Source of the DNA: Hymenobacter cellulosivorans
Lineage (GTDB): Bacteria > Bacteroidota > Bacteroidia > Cytophagales > Hymenobacteraceae
Assembly: GCF_022919135.1 (NCBI RefSeq)
Contig: NZ_CP095049.1
Span: forward strand, 1,116,001-1,180,000
Direction of reading: 5' to 3'
DNA: 64,000 bases
The position numbers and the translations under genes were made by a program. The notes beneath the pieces were generated by a model. That model did not search any database and had not been told where the DNA came from. It saw only the letters and a program-made list of their open reading frames with translations. Positions 1 through 7,099 of this stretch are shown piece after piece. Every line of letters begins with the position of its first letter. Position 1 is the first letter of the stretch.

Positions 1-402
1 TCGGCCACTGGCTTCGACGCCAAGCGCCTGAACATGCTGCTGGCCGTGCTCGAAAAGCGTAGCGGCCTGCGCCTGGGCCAGCACGACGTGTTCCTCAACA
101 TTGCCGGCGGCCTGCGCCTCGACGACCCGGCCCTGGACGTGGCCGTGTGCGCCGCGGTGGTATCGTCGCTGAACGACTTGCCAATTCCTGGCAACGTGTG
201 CTTGGCGGCGGAAGTGGGGTTGAGTGGCGAAATCCGGGCGGTAAGCCGGCTGGATCAGCGGCTGTCGGAAGCCGAGAAGCTGGGGTTCCGGGAAATGTAC
301 ATCTCCCAGTTCAACGCCCGCGGATTAGATTTGGCCCGATACGGAATCAGAGCTCAACCGGTAGGCCGCCTCGACGAAGTACTTAGCGGATTATTCGGGT
401 AA
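1..402 (+). CDS. radA: DNA repair protein RadA, C-terminal part (5' end outside window)
   Basis: The reading frame is open from base 1 and ends with TAA at 400-402, so about 133 C-terminal residues are present. They match the Lon-protease-like domain that closes RadA/Sms: a glycine-rich GGLRLDDPALDVAV segment followed by EVGLSGEIRAV and a terminal RLDEVL helix. RadA is a hexameric RecA-like helicase that promotes branch migration during recombinational repair; its zinc finger and RecA core lie upstream of the window. The Lon-like domain of RadA is structural and not a protease. The gene is followed by a structured, probably terminating segment and then by an unrelated gene on the same strand. 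Confidence 0.92.
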   Translation, partial: SATGFDAKRLNMLLAVLEKRSGLRLGQHDVFLNIAGGLRLDDPALDVAVCAAVVSSLNDLPIPGNVCLAAEVGLSGEIRAVSRLDQRLSEAEKLGFREMYISQFNARGLDLARYGIRAQPVGRLDEVLSGLFG

Positions 403-436
403 AACCTTTAAAACCTAGGTTCTGCGGGGCCCTTAC

Positions 437-508
437 GAAAAAAGCCAAAATCTGGATTGGACTTTCTCAACCCGAATACCGTATCTTCGGTATAAGAATT
501 GGCTTTTC
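437..508 (+). terminator. Structured 3' region after radA
   Basis: An outer inverted repeat (AAAAGCCAA near 440, TTGGCTTTT near 499-507) encloses a perfect inner hairpin, ATACCG (476-481) with CGGTAT (488-493) around a 6-nt loop. It lies about 35 nt after the radA stop and ends in a T-rich stretch, so it is probably the radA terminator. The rest of the 403-599 gap shows nothing recognisable. Confidence 0.5.
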
Positions 509-599
509 CCGCGAAATCCTAGTCCCGCACGGTTTTAAACAATACGGGCTGGGATAAAGCTAATTCCCACGAATAACTAGCGCTTGATATCACCTACCG

Positions 600-2069
600 A
601 TGGCATATTCTTTCCGCTCCTGTATACCAGGCCTACTCGTGGGCGCGCTGCTAGCCTTACCCCTGGTGGGTCGGGCGCAGGGCACCGTGACCCTGACCGG
701 CAAAATCAGCAGTAAAACGAACGATACAGTAGCCGTATCCGTGCGCGAAAGTCCGCTGGACCCCAAAGAGCAGATCACCTATGCCAAGGTCGACAACCGG
801 GGTGAGTTTCGCCTGGCCCTGACGGTGAACGGCCCCACCAAGGCTGACCTAGTGTACGGCGACGACGTGGCCAGCCTGTTTCTGGAGCCCGGCAATGCCA
901 TGGAAATCCGCTTCAAGGGCAAGGACCTGTCCTCGACGGTGAGCTTTAAGGGCAAGGGCGCCGAAGCCAACACCTACCTGGCCGAGCTGGATGAGCGGTT
1001 TGTGGAAAACGACGGTTTTCAGGTACTGCCCGACAACATCAACCTCTACGAGGCCCCTTTTCTGTCGTTTCTGGACTACCGGCGCAAAGAGGAAAAGAAG
1101 TTTTTTGAGAACTACTCCCAGAGCAACGATCTGAGCCCGGCCTTTAAGGAATACGCCAAGGCCGAAATCGAGTACAGCTACGCCAACGACCGGCTTACGT
1201 TCCAGGACCTGCGCGAACAGGTGGTCGCCACCGAGGGTCGTCTGAAAATGACGCCGACCTACTACGACTTCCTCAATGACAAGGCCTTGATCAACAACCC
1301 GGCGGCTTTGGAGAACGAGCAGTACCAGGAGTTTCTCATCAACTACGTGCATCACCTGGCCGTTGCCAGCAACCACCAACGCTCCGACCCCGACTTCTAC
1401 CAGGTGTGCTACGACATGGCCAAAAACCAGCTCTCCGACCCCGTACGGGCGGTTATTATGGGCCGGGTACTGCAGGAGTCGTTCCGCTTCGGGCACGTGA
1501 AGCAGTCGGCGGCTATGCTGCAGAACTACCACAGCATCGACACCAAGAACGAGTATTACCCCGTGCTCCAGCACGATTTTGAAACTCATAAGGCCTTCGC
1601 CATTGGCGCCCCGGCCCCGGATTTCAAGCTAATTTCCTCTACCGGCGACAGTATTACCCTGCACAGCCTGCGCGGCAAGCTGGTGTATATCAACTTCTGG
1701 CGCACCACCAGCGGCCTGAGTCTGCGCGACCTGCCCTATGCGGCCGAGCTGGCCAAGAAGTTCGACGGTAAGCCTATTGTGTTTCTCAATGTGGCGCTCG
1801 ACGAGAACGAGCCGGCCTGGAAACAACTGGTTATCGGCAAAAAGCTGGCGGGCACCCACGTCCGGGCTACCGGTGGTATGCGCTCCGCCATTGCCCGGGC
1901 CTATGCCATTCAGGACGTGCCGGCCTACTTCCTGCTCGCCGAGGATGGCACTTTTCTCAATACCAAGCCTAAGCGCCTGAGCAGCCGCGCTGCCGTAGAC
2001 GAAATCAAGGAGTCGTTCGGCAAGGCTTCCACGTATAGCAGCACGCTACCCTCATCAGCAGGCAAATAA
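600..2069 (+). CDS. Secreted TlpA-like protein with a cysteine-less thioredoxin fold
   Basis: A 489-residue protein with a cleavable signal peptide (hydrophobic core around residues 10-22, ending near GRAQ). The N-terminal region (about 27-130) resembles the beta-rich DUF4369 domain common in Bacteroidota TlpA-type proteins. A long helical middle follows, then a thioredoxin-fold domain from about residue 336 (APAPDFKL). At the place where TlpA/ResA proteins carry WCxxC, this protein has W367-R-T-T-S-G, so both redox cysteines are missing, while the cis-proline region (DVPAYFLL) is kept. It cannot therefore act as a dithiol oxidoreductase. It is probably an extracytoplasmic binding or scaffold protein. 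It appears to be monocistronic and ends in a strong terminator. Confidence 0.8.
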   Translation: MAYSFRSCIPGLLVGALLALPLVGRAQGTVTLTGKISSKTNDTVAVSVRESPLDPKEQITYAKVDNRGEFRLALTVNGPTKADLVYGDDVASLFLEPGNAMEIRFKGKDLSSTVSFKGKGAEANTYLAELDERFVENDGFQVLPDNINLYEAPFLSFLDYRRKEEKKFFENYSQSNDLSPAFKEYAKAEIEYSYANDRLTFQDLREQVVATEGRLKMTPTYYDFLNDKALINNPAALENEQYQEFLINYVHHLAVASNHQRSDPDFYQVCYDMAKNQLSDPVRAVIMGRVLQESFRFGHVKQSAAMLQNYHSIDTKNEYYPVLQHDFETHKAFAIGAPAPDFKLISSTGDSITLHSLRGKLVYINFWRTTSGLSLRDLPYAAELAKKFDGKPIVFLNVALDENEPAWKQLVIGKKLAGTHVRATGGMRSAIARAYAIQDVPAYFLLAEDGTFLNTKPKRLSSRAAVDEIKESFGKASTYSSTLPSSAGK

Positions 2070-2092
2070 GCGCAGCCCATATTCAGTTACTC

Positions 2093-2126
2093 AAAACGCC
2101 TCTCAGTTATCTGGGAGGCGTTTTTC
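2093..2126 (+). terminator. Rho-independent terminator
   Basis: AACGCCTC (2095-2102) pairs with GAGGCGTT (2115-2122), followed by a T-run. It lies 25 nt downstream of the stop of the TlpA-like gene. Confidence 0.85.
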
Positions 2127-2247
2127 TTGCCCTTTGCTTGTAGCAACGAGCAGCCAAAACCACCGAAATGAACTCGGGCGCAAACTCTTTACCGTAACGC
2201 GGGGTTACTTGCCGCACTTCGGCTGCTGTTGCCGACCTTTACTGCGC

Positions 2248-3267
2248 ATGGCTTCCACTCTTACCGACGGTCTGAATTTTCTGAGCAAGCTCACCCCGCG
2301 CCGGGCCCTGAACACGGCCCAGGTGGTGGGCGGCTACGCCCTGAGCAAACTCACGGGCAAGGCCCGGCACTGGGGCTTGCCGCTGGCCTTAAGTTTCGAG
2401 CCCACAACCAGCTGCAACCTGCGCTGCCCGGAGTGTCCCAGCGGCCTGCGCTCCTTCACGCGCCCTACTGGCATGCTGCCCGACGAGCTCTTCAAGCGCA
2501 CCATCGACGAACTGCACAAGCGGCTGTGGTACCTGATTTTCTACTTCCAGGGGGAGCCGTATCTGCACCCTAACTTCCTGGACTTGGTAAAGTATGCCGC
2601 CGATAAGGGTATCTATACCGCCACCAGCACCAACGCCCACTACCTCAACGACAACAATGCCCGGCGCACGGTGGAGTCAGGCCTCGACCGGTTGATTATT
2701 TCCCTCGATGGTACCACCCAGGAAGTGTACCAGCAGTACCGGGTGGGCGGCAAGCTGGATAAGGTCCTGGAAGGCACCAAGAACATCGTAAAGTGGCGCA
2801 AGGAACTGAAATCCAGCACCCCGCGCATTATCTTCCAATTCTTGGTGGTGCGGCCCAACGAGCACCAGATTGAAGACGCCAAGCAGCTGGCCAAAGATCT
2901 GGGCGTGGATGACGTTTGGTTTAAAACCGCTCAAATCTACGACTACCAGCAAGGCTCCCCGCTCATCCCGACCATCGACTACTACTCGCGCTACGAGAAC
3001 AACAACGGTACCTGGAGTATCAAGAACAAGCTCATCAACCACTGCTGGAAAATGTGGCATAGCTGCGTCATCACCTGGGACGGCCTGGTAGTGCCCTGCT
3101 GCTTCGACAAAGACGCTGAATACCGCCAGGGCGACCTCAAAACCGAGTCATTCCGCCAGCTCTGGCATGGTGCCAAGTACCAGCAGTTCCGCGCCTCCCT
3201 GCTCAAAGGCCGGGACCAGATAGAAATGTGCCGCAACTGCACCGAAGGCACCAAAGTGTGGGGGTAG
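2248..3267 (+). CDS. Radical SAM protein with SPASM-type C-terminus
   Basis: A 339-residue protein. The radical SAM cluster motif is visible as C56-N-L-R-C60-P-E-C63, preceded by the strand LSFEPTTS. Further core elements include FQGEPYLHP and the ISLDG strand. The C-terminal third carries a SPASM-like cysteine set: a CWKMWHSC segment, PCCFDK and MCRNC. Such proteins use SAM plus auxiliary iron-sulfur clusters, often to modify peptides or cofactors. No precursor peptide gene is seen beside it, so the substrate is unknown. ATG 2248 is preferred over an upstream in-frame start because the 38 residues before it look like untranslated leader (Cys/Arg-rich, no family similarity). It ends at a convergent repeat region. 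Confidence 0.88.
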   Translation: MASTLTDGLNFLSKLTPRRALNTAQVVGGYALSKLTGKARHWGLPLALSFEPTTSCNLRCPECPSGLRSFTRPTGMLPDELFKRTIDELHKRLWYLIFYFQGEPYLHPNFLDLVKYAADKGIYTATSTNAHYLNDNNARRTVESGLDRLIISLDGTTQEVYQQYRVGGKLDKVLEGTKNIVKWRKELKSSTPRIIFQFLVVRPNEHQIEDAKQLAKDLGVDDVWFKTAQIYDYQQGSPLIPTIDYYSRYENNNGTWSIKNKLINHCWKMWHSCVITWDGLVVPCCFDKDAEYRQGDLKTESFRQLWHGAKYQQFRASLLKGRDQIEMCRNCTEGTKVWG

Positions 3268-3467
3268 CGGTGAACTGGTGAACTGGTGAGTTTTTTGTTC
3301 CAGCAGAGCTGACGGCACCCCCCGTGTCATTGCGAGGCGCAGCCGTGGCCATCCGTCCTGTGAAATGTACTAAGCTCCCTTATATGAAAAGCCCTTTTTC
3401 GTCGCAACGGAAAAGGGCTTTCTGGTAGAAGAGAGAACCACCATTTCATCATTTCATTATCTCACCG
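3268..3467. repeat. 8-nt-period inverted repeat between convergent genes (copy 1)
   Basis: The left arm starts on the base after the radical SAM stop codon (3268-3293) and is made of TGGTGAAC/TGGTGAGT units repeating every 8 nt. The right arm (3436-3467) is the complementary type (TTTCATCA, TTTCATTA, TCTCACC) and ends on the base before the stop codon of the convergent gene. Between the arms lie a terminator and a segment (GTGTCATTGCGAGGCGCAGC, 3324-3343) of a kind recurrent in bacterial intergenic repeats. It belongs to the same family as the repeats at 18488, 20052, 22185 and 48973. Confidence 0.75.
3387..3422. terminator. Bidirectional terminator
   Basis: AAAAGCCC (3387-3394) pairs with GGGCTTT (3415-3421), with A- and T-rich flanks on both sides. 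It sits between convergent genes and could serve both. Confidence 0.75.
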
Positions 3468-4766
3468 CTATTCCGTCCAGGGGTACATATCCGGCGGAGT
3501 GTGTTTATTGGCCTCAGTGGGTAGCGGGTGCAGGGCTTTGGTCTGGTCGAGGAAGAGGAAGGCGTCGTAGCGCTCGGCCATCAGGGAGGGAACGTAATTG
3601 CCGTACTGCTCAAACTCCGGACGGTAGACGACACCGATGGCGCGGTGGCCAAAGGTCTGCTGCCGGGCGGCCGTGCCTTTTAGCTCGGAGGAAAGAAGCA
3701 AAGCATTTTCTCCTTCCAACTGGTTGTGCAGCAGCTCCTCCCAGGAGCCCCGGGTAGCGCGCGGCACGGGCATCACCTCCCACGGCGCCCCCCAACGCTT
3801 GCCGGCAATGACGCTACCCTGGTAGGAGCCAAAGCCCACGGCAAACACCTGCTCCCGACCGTACTGCTCCCGGGCCAACTGGCCGATGTTCACGGTGTTG
3901 TCGCGGGCCATGTCGGTGAAACGGGCGTCGCCGATGTGGGTGTTGTGCTCCCAGATAATGGGTTTGCTGTCGGGGCCGTGCAAGTCGAGCAGGCGGGTCA
4001 GGGTTTCCATCATGTGGCCGTCGCGCACATTCCAGGAAGCAGGCCCACCTTTGATCATGGCCCGGTAGTAGCGCTCGGCATTCACGGCGACTAGGGCATT
4101 CTGCTCGGCGGCAAAGGCCGTTTCCCGGTCGAGGCCGGCGTGAGTTTTGGTGGCACGTAGCTGCCGCCGCAGGGTTTGTAGCATGGTGGTTACCTCGTCC
4201 TCGCAGTCGTCGGAAACGAAGGCCACGGCCTGGGCGTACTCCTGCGGGTCGTCGCCGTAGGGCTCAAAGCACTTGAAGGCTTTATGCGCGGCGGCCACGG
4301 CTCCGTCGCCCTGCTTGCTAACGAACTGCAAAATCTCCTGCAACGACTCCCAGAGGCTGTACACGTCGAGGCCGTAGAAGCCCACCCGCTCGGGCATGGG
4401 GTGCTGCTGGTTGTGCTGGTGTAGCCAGTCGATGAGGGCCGCTATTTCCCAGTTGCCCCACATCCAGGTGGGCCAGCGGTTGAAGGTTTGCAGGAGCTTG
4501 GCAGCAGTGCCATACTCCTTCTGGTCCTGCTTAATAGCGCAGTTGACTTCAAAGCAGTCGGGCCAGTCGCCTTCCACGGCAATGAAGTTGAAGCCTTTTT
4601 CCTGAATCAGGCGCTTGCTCAGGGCCGCGCGCCAGGTGTAGTATTCGTGGGTGCCGTGGGAGGCTTCCCCAAGCAGCACGATGCGGGCGTCGCCAATGGC
4701 GGAGAGCACCGCATCGAGGTCGGTGGCGGAGCGAAGCGGGTGGGTGGGTAGGGCAACGTTCTTCAC
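3468..4766 (-). CDS. Erythromycin esterase family protein
   Basis: A 432-residue protein of the erythromycin esterase (Ere)/EreA-like hydrolase family. Visible family motifs are LLGEASHGTHEYY near residue 31, VEGDWPDC near residue 64, VGFYGLDVYS, and IIWEHNTHIGDA with a conserved His pair. Ere enzymes open the lactone ring of macrolides, but most genomic homologues in environmental bacteria have no proven resistance role, so substrate specificity should not be assumed. The start is GTG at 4766; no better in-frame ATG precedes the conserved region. It is convergent with the radical SAM gene and lies downstream of a small conserved gene, from which a terminator separates it. Confidence 0.85.
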   Translation of the reverse strand: MKNVALPTHPLRSATDLDAVLSAIGDARIVLLGEASHGTHEYYTWRAALSKRLIQEKGFNFIAVEGDWPDCFEVNCAIKQDQKEYGTAAKLLQTFNRWPTWMWGNWEIAALIDWLHQHNQQHPMPERVGFYGLDVYSLWESLQEILQFVSKQGDGAVAAAHKAFKCFEPYGDDPQEYAQAVAFVSDDCEDEVTTMLQTLRRQLRATKTHAGLDRETAFAAEQNALVAVNAERYYRAMIKGGPASWNVRDGHMMETLTRLLDLHGPDSKPIIWEHNTHIGDARFTDMARDNTVNIGQLAREQYGREQVFAVGFGSYQGSVIAGKRWGAPWEVMPVPRATRGSWEELLHNQLEGENALLLSSELKGTAARQQTFGHRAIGVVYRPEFEQYGNYVPSLMAERYDAFLFLDQTKALHPLPTEANKHTPPDMYPWTE

Positions 4767-4793
4767 AGTTCAGGTTGGGTGGGGTGAAAACGC

Positions 4794-4824
4794 AAAAACG
4801 CGCCTTGGCCAGGCCAAAGCGCGC
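4794..4824 (-). terminator. Rho-independent terminator of the 113-aa gene
   Basis: Read on the minus strand, GCGCGCTTTGGCC pairs with GGCCAAGGCGCG around a very short loop and is followed by TTTTTGCGTTTT. It is 31 nt beyond the stop of the gene ending at 4855. Confidence 0.88.
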
Positions 4825-4854
4825 TCAGTTGAGCTTGGTAGTTAAGCTAAAAGG

Positions 4855-5196
4855 CTATTTGTGGGCCTTTTTCAGGTTTTTACCGAGGTCTTCTACCTTG
4901 GTAAAGAACTCCAGCGTATCGGATTCGGCGTAGGTGCCATAGGCGGAAGAAATAGTACCCCGCAGACCGTCATTACACTCAATGGCGTAGAGAATCGACA
5001 TATCGTCGGGGTCACTTTCGCCCTCGAAACGGTAGAAATCGACGATGGTTACTTCCTCAGGGCCGTAGGTTTTCTTGTTCTCCGAGTTGAAAGAGCAGAG
5101 GCGGCCTTCGCGCACGGTAAAGTCTTCGGAGAAGCCGTCGGAGCTGAGCTTTTTCTCTACGTTAATCAGGGAGCGTTCTTCTTCTTTGTCTTGCAT
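4855..5196 (-). CDS. Small conserved protein (family often labelled phosphoribosylpyrophosphate synthetase)
   Basis: A 113-residue acidic soluble protein with the conserved block FYRFEGESDPDDMSILYAI at about residues 54-72. I recognise this block from a small Bacteroidota family that databases often label phosphoribosylpyrophosphate synthetase. It has none of the PRPP-binding or ATP-binding motifs of real Prs enzymes and is about one third of their size, so that label is almost certainly wrong. The N-terminus is helical and charged. The true function is unknown. It stands alone with its own terminator. Confidence 0.75.
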   Translation of the reverse strand: MQDKEEERSLINVEKKLSSDGFSEDFTVREGRLCSFNSENKKTYGPEEVTIVDFYRFEGESDPDDMSILYAIECNDGLRGTISSAYGTYAESDTLEFFTKVEDLGKNLKKAHK

Positions 5197-5254
5197 GGTC
5201 GTAGGGGTTCGGGTTGGCGGGAGTGGTGTTTTGGAAAGTAGGAAAGAAAGGTAA

Positions 5255-5298
5255 AAACAAAGCCCCCGTCTCCGCTATACGCAGCGAAGACGGGGGCA
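5255..5298 (-). terminator. Terminator downstream of the Cys-rich membrane protein gene
   Basis: On the minus strand GCCCCCGTCT pairs with AGACGGGGGC around an inner TCGCTG/TAGCGG stem and is followed by TTTGTTTTT. It lies about 45 nt after the stop at 5341. Confidence 0.8.
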
Positions 5299-5340
5299 GG
5301 TTGTCTGAAGTTAAGCGGAAATTAAAACCGCGCCGGAAGC

Positions 5341-5538
5341 TTATTTAGCAGCAGCCCGGGCCGTAGCCGTTTCGATGGTACGCTGCAGCCGGTCCACGTC
5401 AATGGTCGAGCAGGCGCCGCCGCAGCCTTTGGCGCAGCCGCTGGCCGTTTTGACGAAAAAGGCCCGCCAGAAGATCCGGCCCACGTAGAACGTAGCCGCC
5501 AGGAAAAGCAGGGCAATGATGGTGTATTGCAGAATCAT
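5341..5538 (-). CDS. FeoB-associated Cys-rich membrane protein
   Basis: A protein of about 65 residues with one N-terminal membrane helix (ILQYTIIALLFLAATFYV) and a short cysteine-rich stretch (GCAKGCGGAC). This architecture is that of the small proteins found with ferrous iron transporter FeoB in Bacteroidota. No feoB is present in this window, so the name rests on architecture alone. ATG 5538 is chosen; a GTG three codons upstream (5547) is an alternative. Confidence 0.65.
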   Translation of the reverse strand: MILQYTIIALLFLAATFYVGRIFWRAFFVKTASGCAKGCGGACSTIDVDRLQRTIETATARAAAK

Positions 5539-5656
5539 AACGCCCACAAAACTACGAGGAAGGGAGAAAAGTTTAAGGCTAATGGGCTAAAAGGGAGAAT
5601 GAGTTGATGCTCCACGTGTCCCTGTGAGGAAGAAGGACAGACGGGAAAGTCGCACC

Positions 5657-6475
5657 TTACCCCTGCTGCCAGAACTGCCCTATCGTTTGCTGCATTTCGG
5701 TGTGGACGCGGCTGTTGCTGGCCACTATCTGGCGGCCGAAGAGCGGGTCGCCGTCGTGCAGAAACTGTGTGACACGGCCGCCGGCTTCGCGCACGAGCAG
5801 GATGCCAGCCGCTACGTCGTAGGAGTTGAGGTTGAATTCGAAGAAGCCCTCGAAGCGGCCAGCGGCTACCCAGGCCAGGTCGGCGGCGGCGGAGCCTACC
5901 CGGCGCACGCCGTGGGAGCGTTGCATAAAGGCACCCAGTACCTGGAGGTAGTCCTGAAGCTGACCAAACTGGGTATAGGGAAAACCGGTGGCAATCAGGC
6001 TCTGGCTTAGCGTTTCGGCATCGGACACGCGGATGGGCTGGTCGTTGCAGAAGGCCCCGCCGCCGCGCACGGCCCGGAAGGCTTCGTCCCGGGTCACTTC
6101 GTACACCACACCAGCGGCCAATTCGCCGTTGTGCAAGAGGCCCACGCTTACGCAGTAGCAGGGCAGCCCGTGGATGAAGTTGGTGGTGCCATCAAGCGGG
6201 TCGATAATCCAGGTGTATTCGGTATCGGAGCTGGTAGCCAGGCTGTTGCCGCCGGCAGTGCCTTCCTCAGTGATAAAGCCCGCGGCGGGCAGGAGCTCCC
6301 GGAGGCCGGCCACGAGCAGGCGCTCTGCTTCCTGGTCGACGTACGAGACCAGGTCGTGCAAGCCTTTGGTTTCGACCCGGCTCCGGTCGAAGGAGGCGGC
6401 TTCCTGGCGAATAAACTGGCCGGCGCGGCGGCATACTTCGGCCAGGCCGAGGCTAAGTTGGGTCAAATCGGTCAT
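5657..6475 (-). CDS. Inositol monophosphatase family protein
   Basis: A 272-residue enzyme of the lithium-sensitive FIG/IMPase superfamily. The metal-binding motifs are E70 in FITEEGTA and D92-P-L-D95-G-T-T, the latter inside WIIDPLDGTTNFIHG. The C-terminal NSYDVAAGILLVREAGG supplies the third carboxylate. These enzymes hydrolyse inositol-1-phosphate or related sugar phosphates in a Mg2+-dependent reaction; bacterial SuhB is a member. Length is normal for the family. The gene is followed on the same strand by nothing closer than about 115 nt and is preceded by a small membrane protein gene 45 nt upstream. Confidence 0.93.
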   Translation of the reverse strand: MTDLTQLSLGLAEVCRRAGQFIRQEAASFDRSRVETKGLHDLVSYVDQEAERLLVAGLRELLPAAGFITEEGTAGGNSLATSSDTEYTWIIDPLDGTTNFIHGLPCYCVSVGLLHNGELAAGVVYEVTRDEAFRAVRGGGAFCNDQPIRVSDAETLSQSLIATGFPYTQFGQLQDYLQVLGAFMQRSHGVRRVGSAAADLAWVAAGRFEGFFEFNLNSYDVAAGILLVREAGGRVTQFLHDGDPLFGRQIVASNSRVHTEMQQTIGQFWQQG

Positions 6476-6520
6476 AAGGAAGAATACTCCGGCACGGGTG
6501 CCGGGTTACGGAAGCAGGGA

Positions 6521-6739
6521 TTAGAGTGTGGCGCGCAGCTGGAGCAGGAGCAGGGCGGTGTAGGCCCCGGAAATGATAATAATGGCCCGCCGCAACGTGC
6601 GTCCGGTGGTAGCTTTCCAGGATTCATCCACCTGCTGCCGGGGTTTGCCCAGCACGGTTTTGCCTTCCGTCAGACGGTAAAACCAGAGCATGATGGTGTA
6701 GAAAATCAGCGGCAGCAGCCACGGGGGCACAAGTTCCAT
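6521..6739 (-). CDS. Small two-helix membrane protein, unrecognised
   Basis: A 72-residue protein with two predicted membrane helices (about 8-22 and 50-67) separated by a basic polar loop. I do not recognise the family. It lies in a minus-strand run, 15 nt after the next gene upstream and 45 nt before the IMPase gene, so it is probably cotranscribed. A long plus-strand frame opposite it is a GC-bias shadow. Confidence 0.6.
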   Translation of the reverse strand: MELVPPWLLPLIFYTIMLWFYRLTEGKTVLGKPRQQVDESWKATTGRTLRRAIIIISGAYTALLLLQLRATL

Positions 6740-6754
6740 AGGTTCAGAAACAGA

Positions 6755-7099
6755 TTATTCGGGCCGGAAATCAACCCACCGGCCATCAACGAGCTTTTCC
6801 CGGCTGCCCCACTGCGGATTTCCCTCCGCCTGGCCTTTAATGCGCACCGGGGCAATCCAGTTCTGCTGACAATGCTCGACTACGTCAGGCAACGGATACC
6901 AGTCGCTGGGCGCTACGCTGTACTTCTGCTGCACCATGCTTTCGGCGTCTGCCACTGTCTCGTACCACTCATCCCAGAGGTTCTCGCCGTCTTGGAGAGA
7001 AGCAAAGCCGAAGAGGTACACGCCACTGGCGCTATCGTCATGAATCATCAACCGCACTACTTCCGTGGTGGGCTGGGGTACCTGGGCGCCCTTCCTCAT
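6755..7099 (-). CDS. Conserved hypothetical protein, 114 aa
   Basis: A soluble protein rich in Trp and acidic residues (DEWYETVADAES, SDWYPLPD, GRWVDFRPE). I do not recognise a named family. The middle looks like a small domain that pairs a request for text or ID handling with no catalytic motif. It overlaps the end of the upstream lnt gene by 4 nt (7096-7099), the typical arrangement of translationally coupled genes, which supports it being real. Confidence 0.65.
   Translation of the reverse strand: MRKGAQVPQPTTEVVRLMIHDDSASGVYLFGFASLQDGENLWDEWYETVADAESMVQQKYSVAPSDWYPLPDVVEHCQQNWIAPVRIKGQAEGNPQWGSREKLVDGRWVDFRPE

Noticed and set aside
3468-4766. Macrolide resistance gene
   Set aside because: Membership in the erythromycin esterase family is clear, but chromosomal homologues commonly lack that activity and there is no mobile or resistance context.
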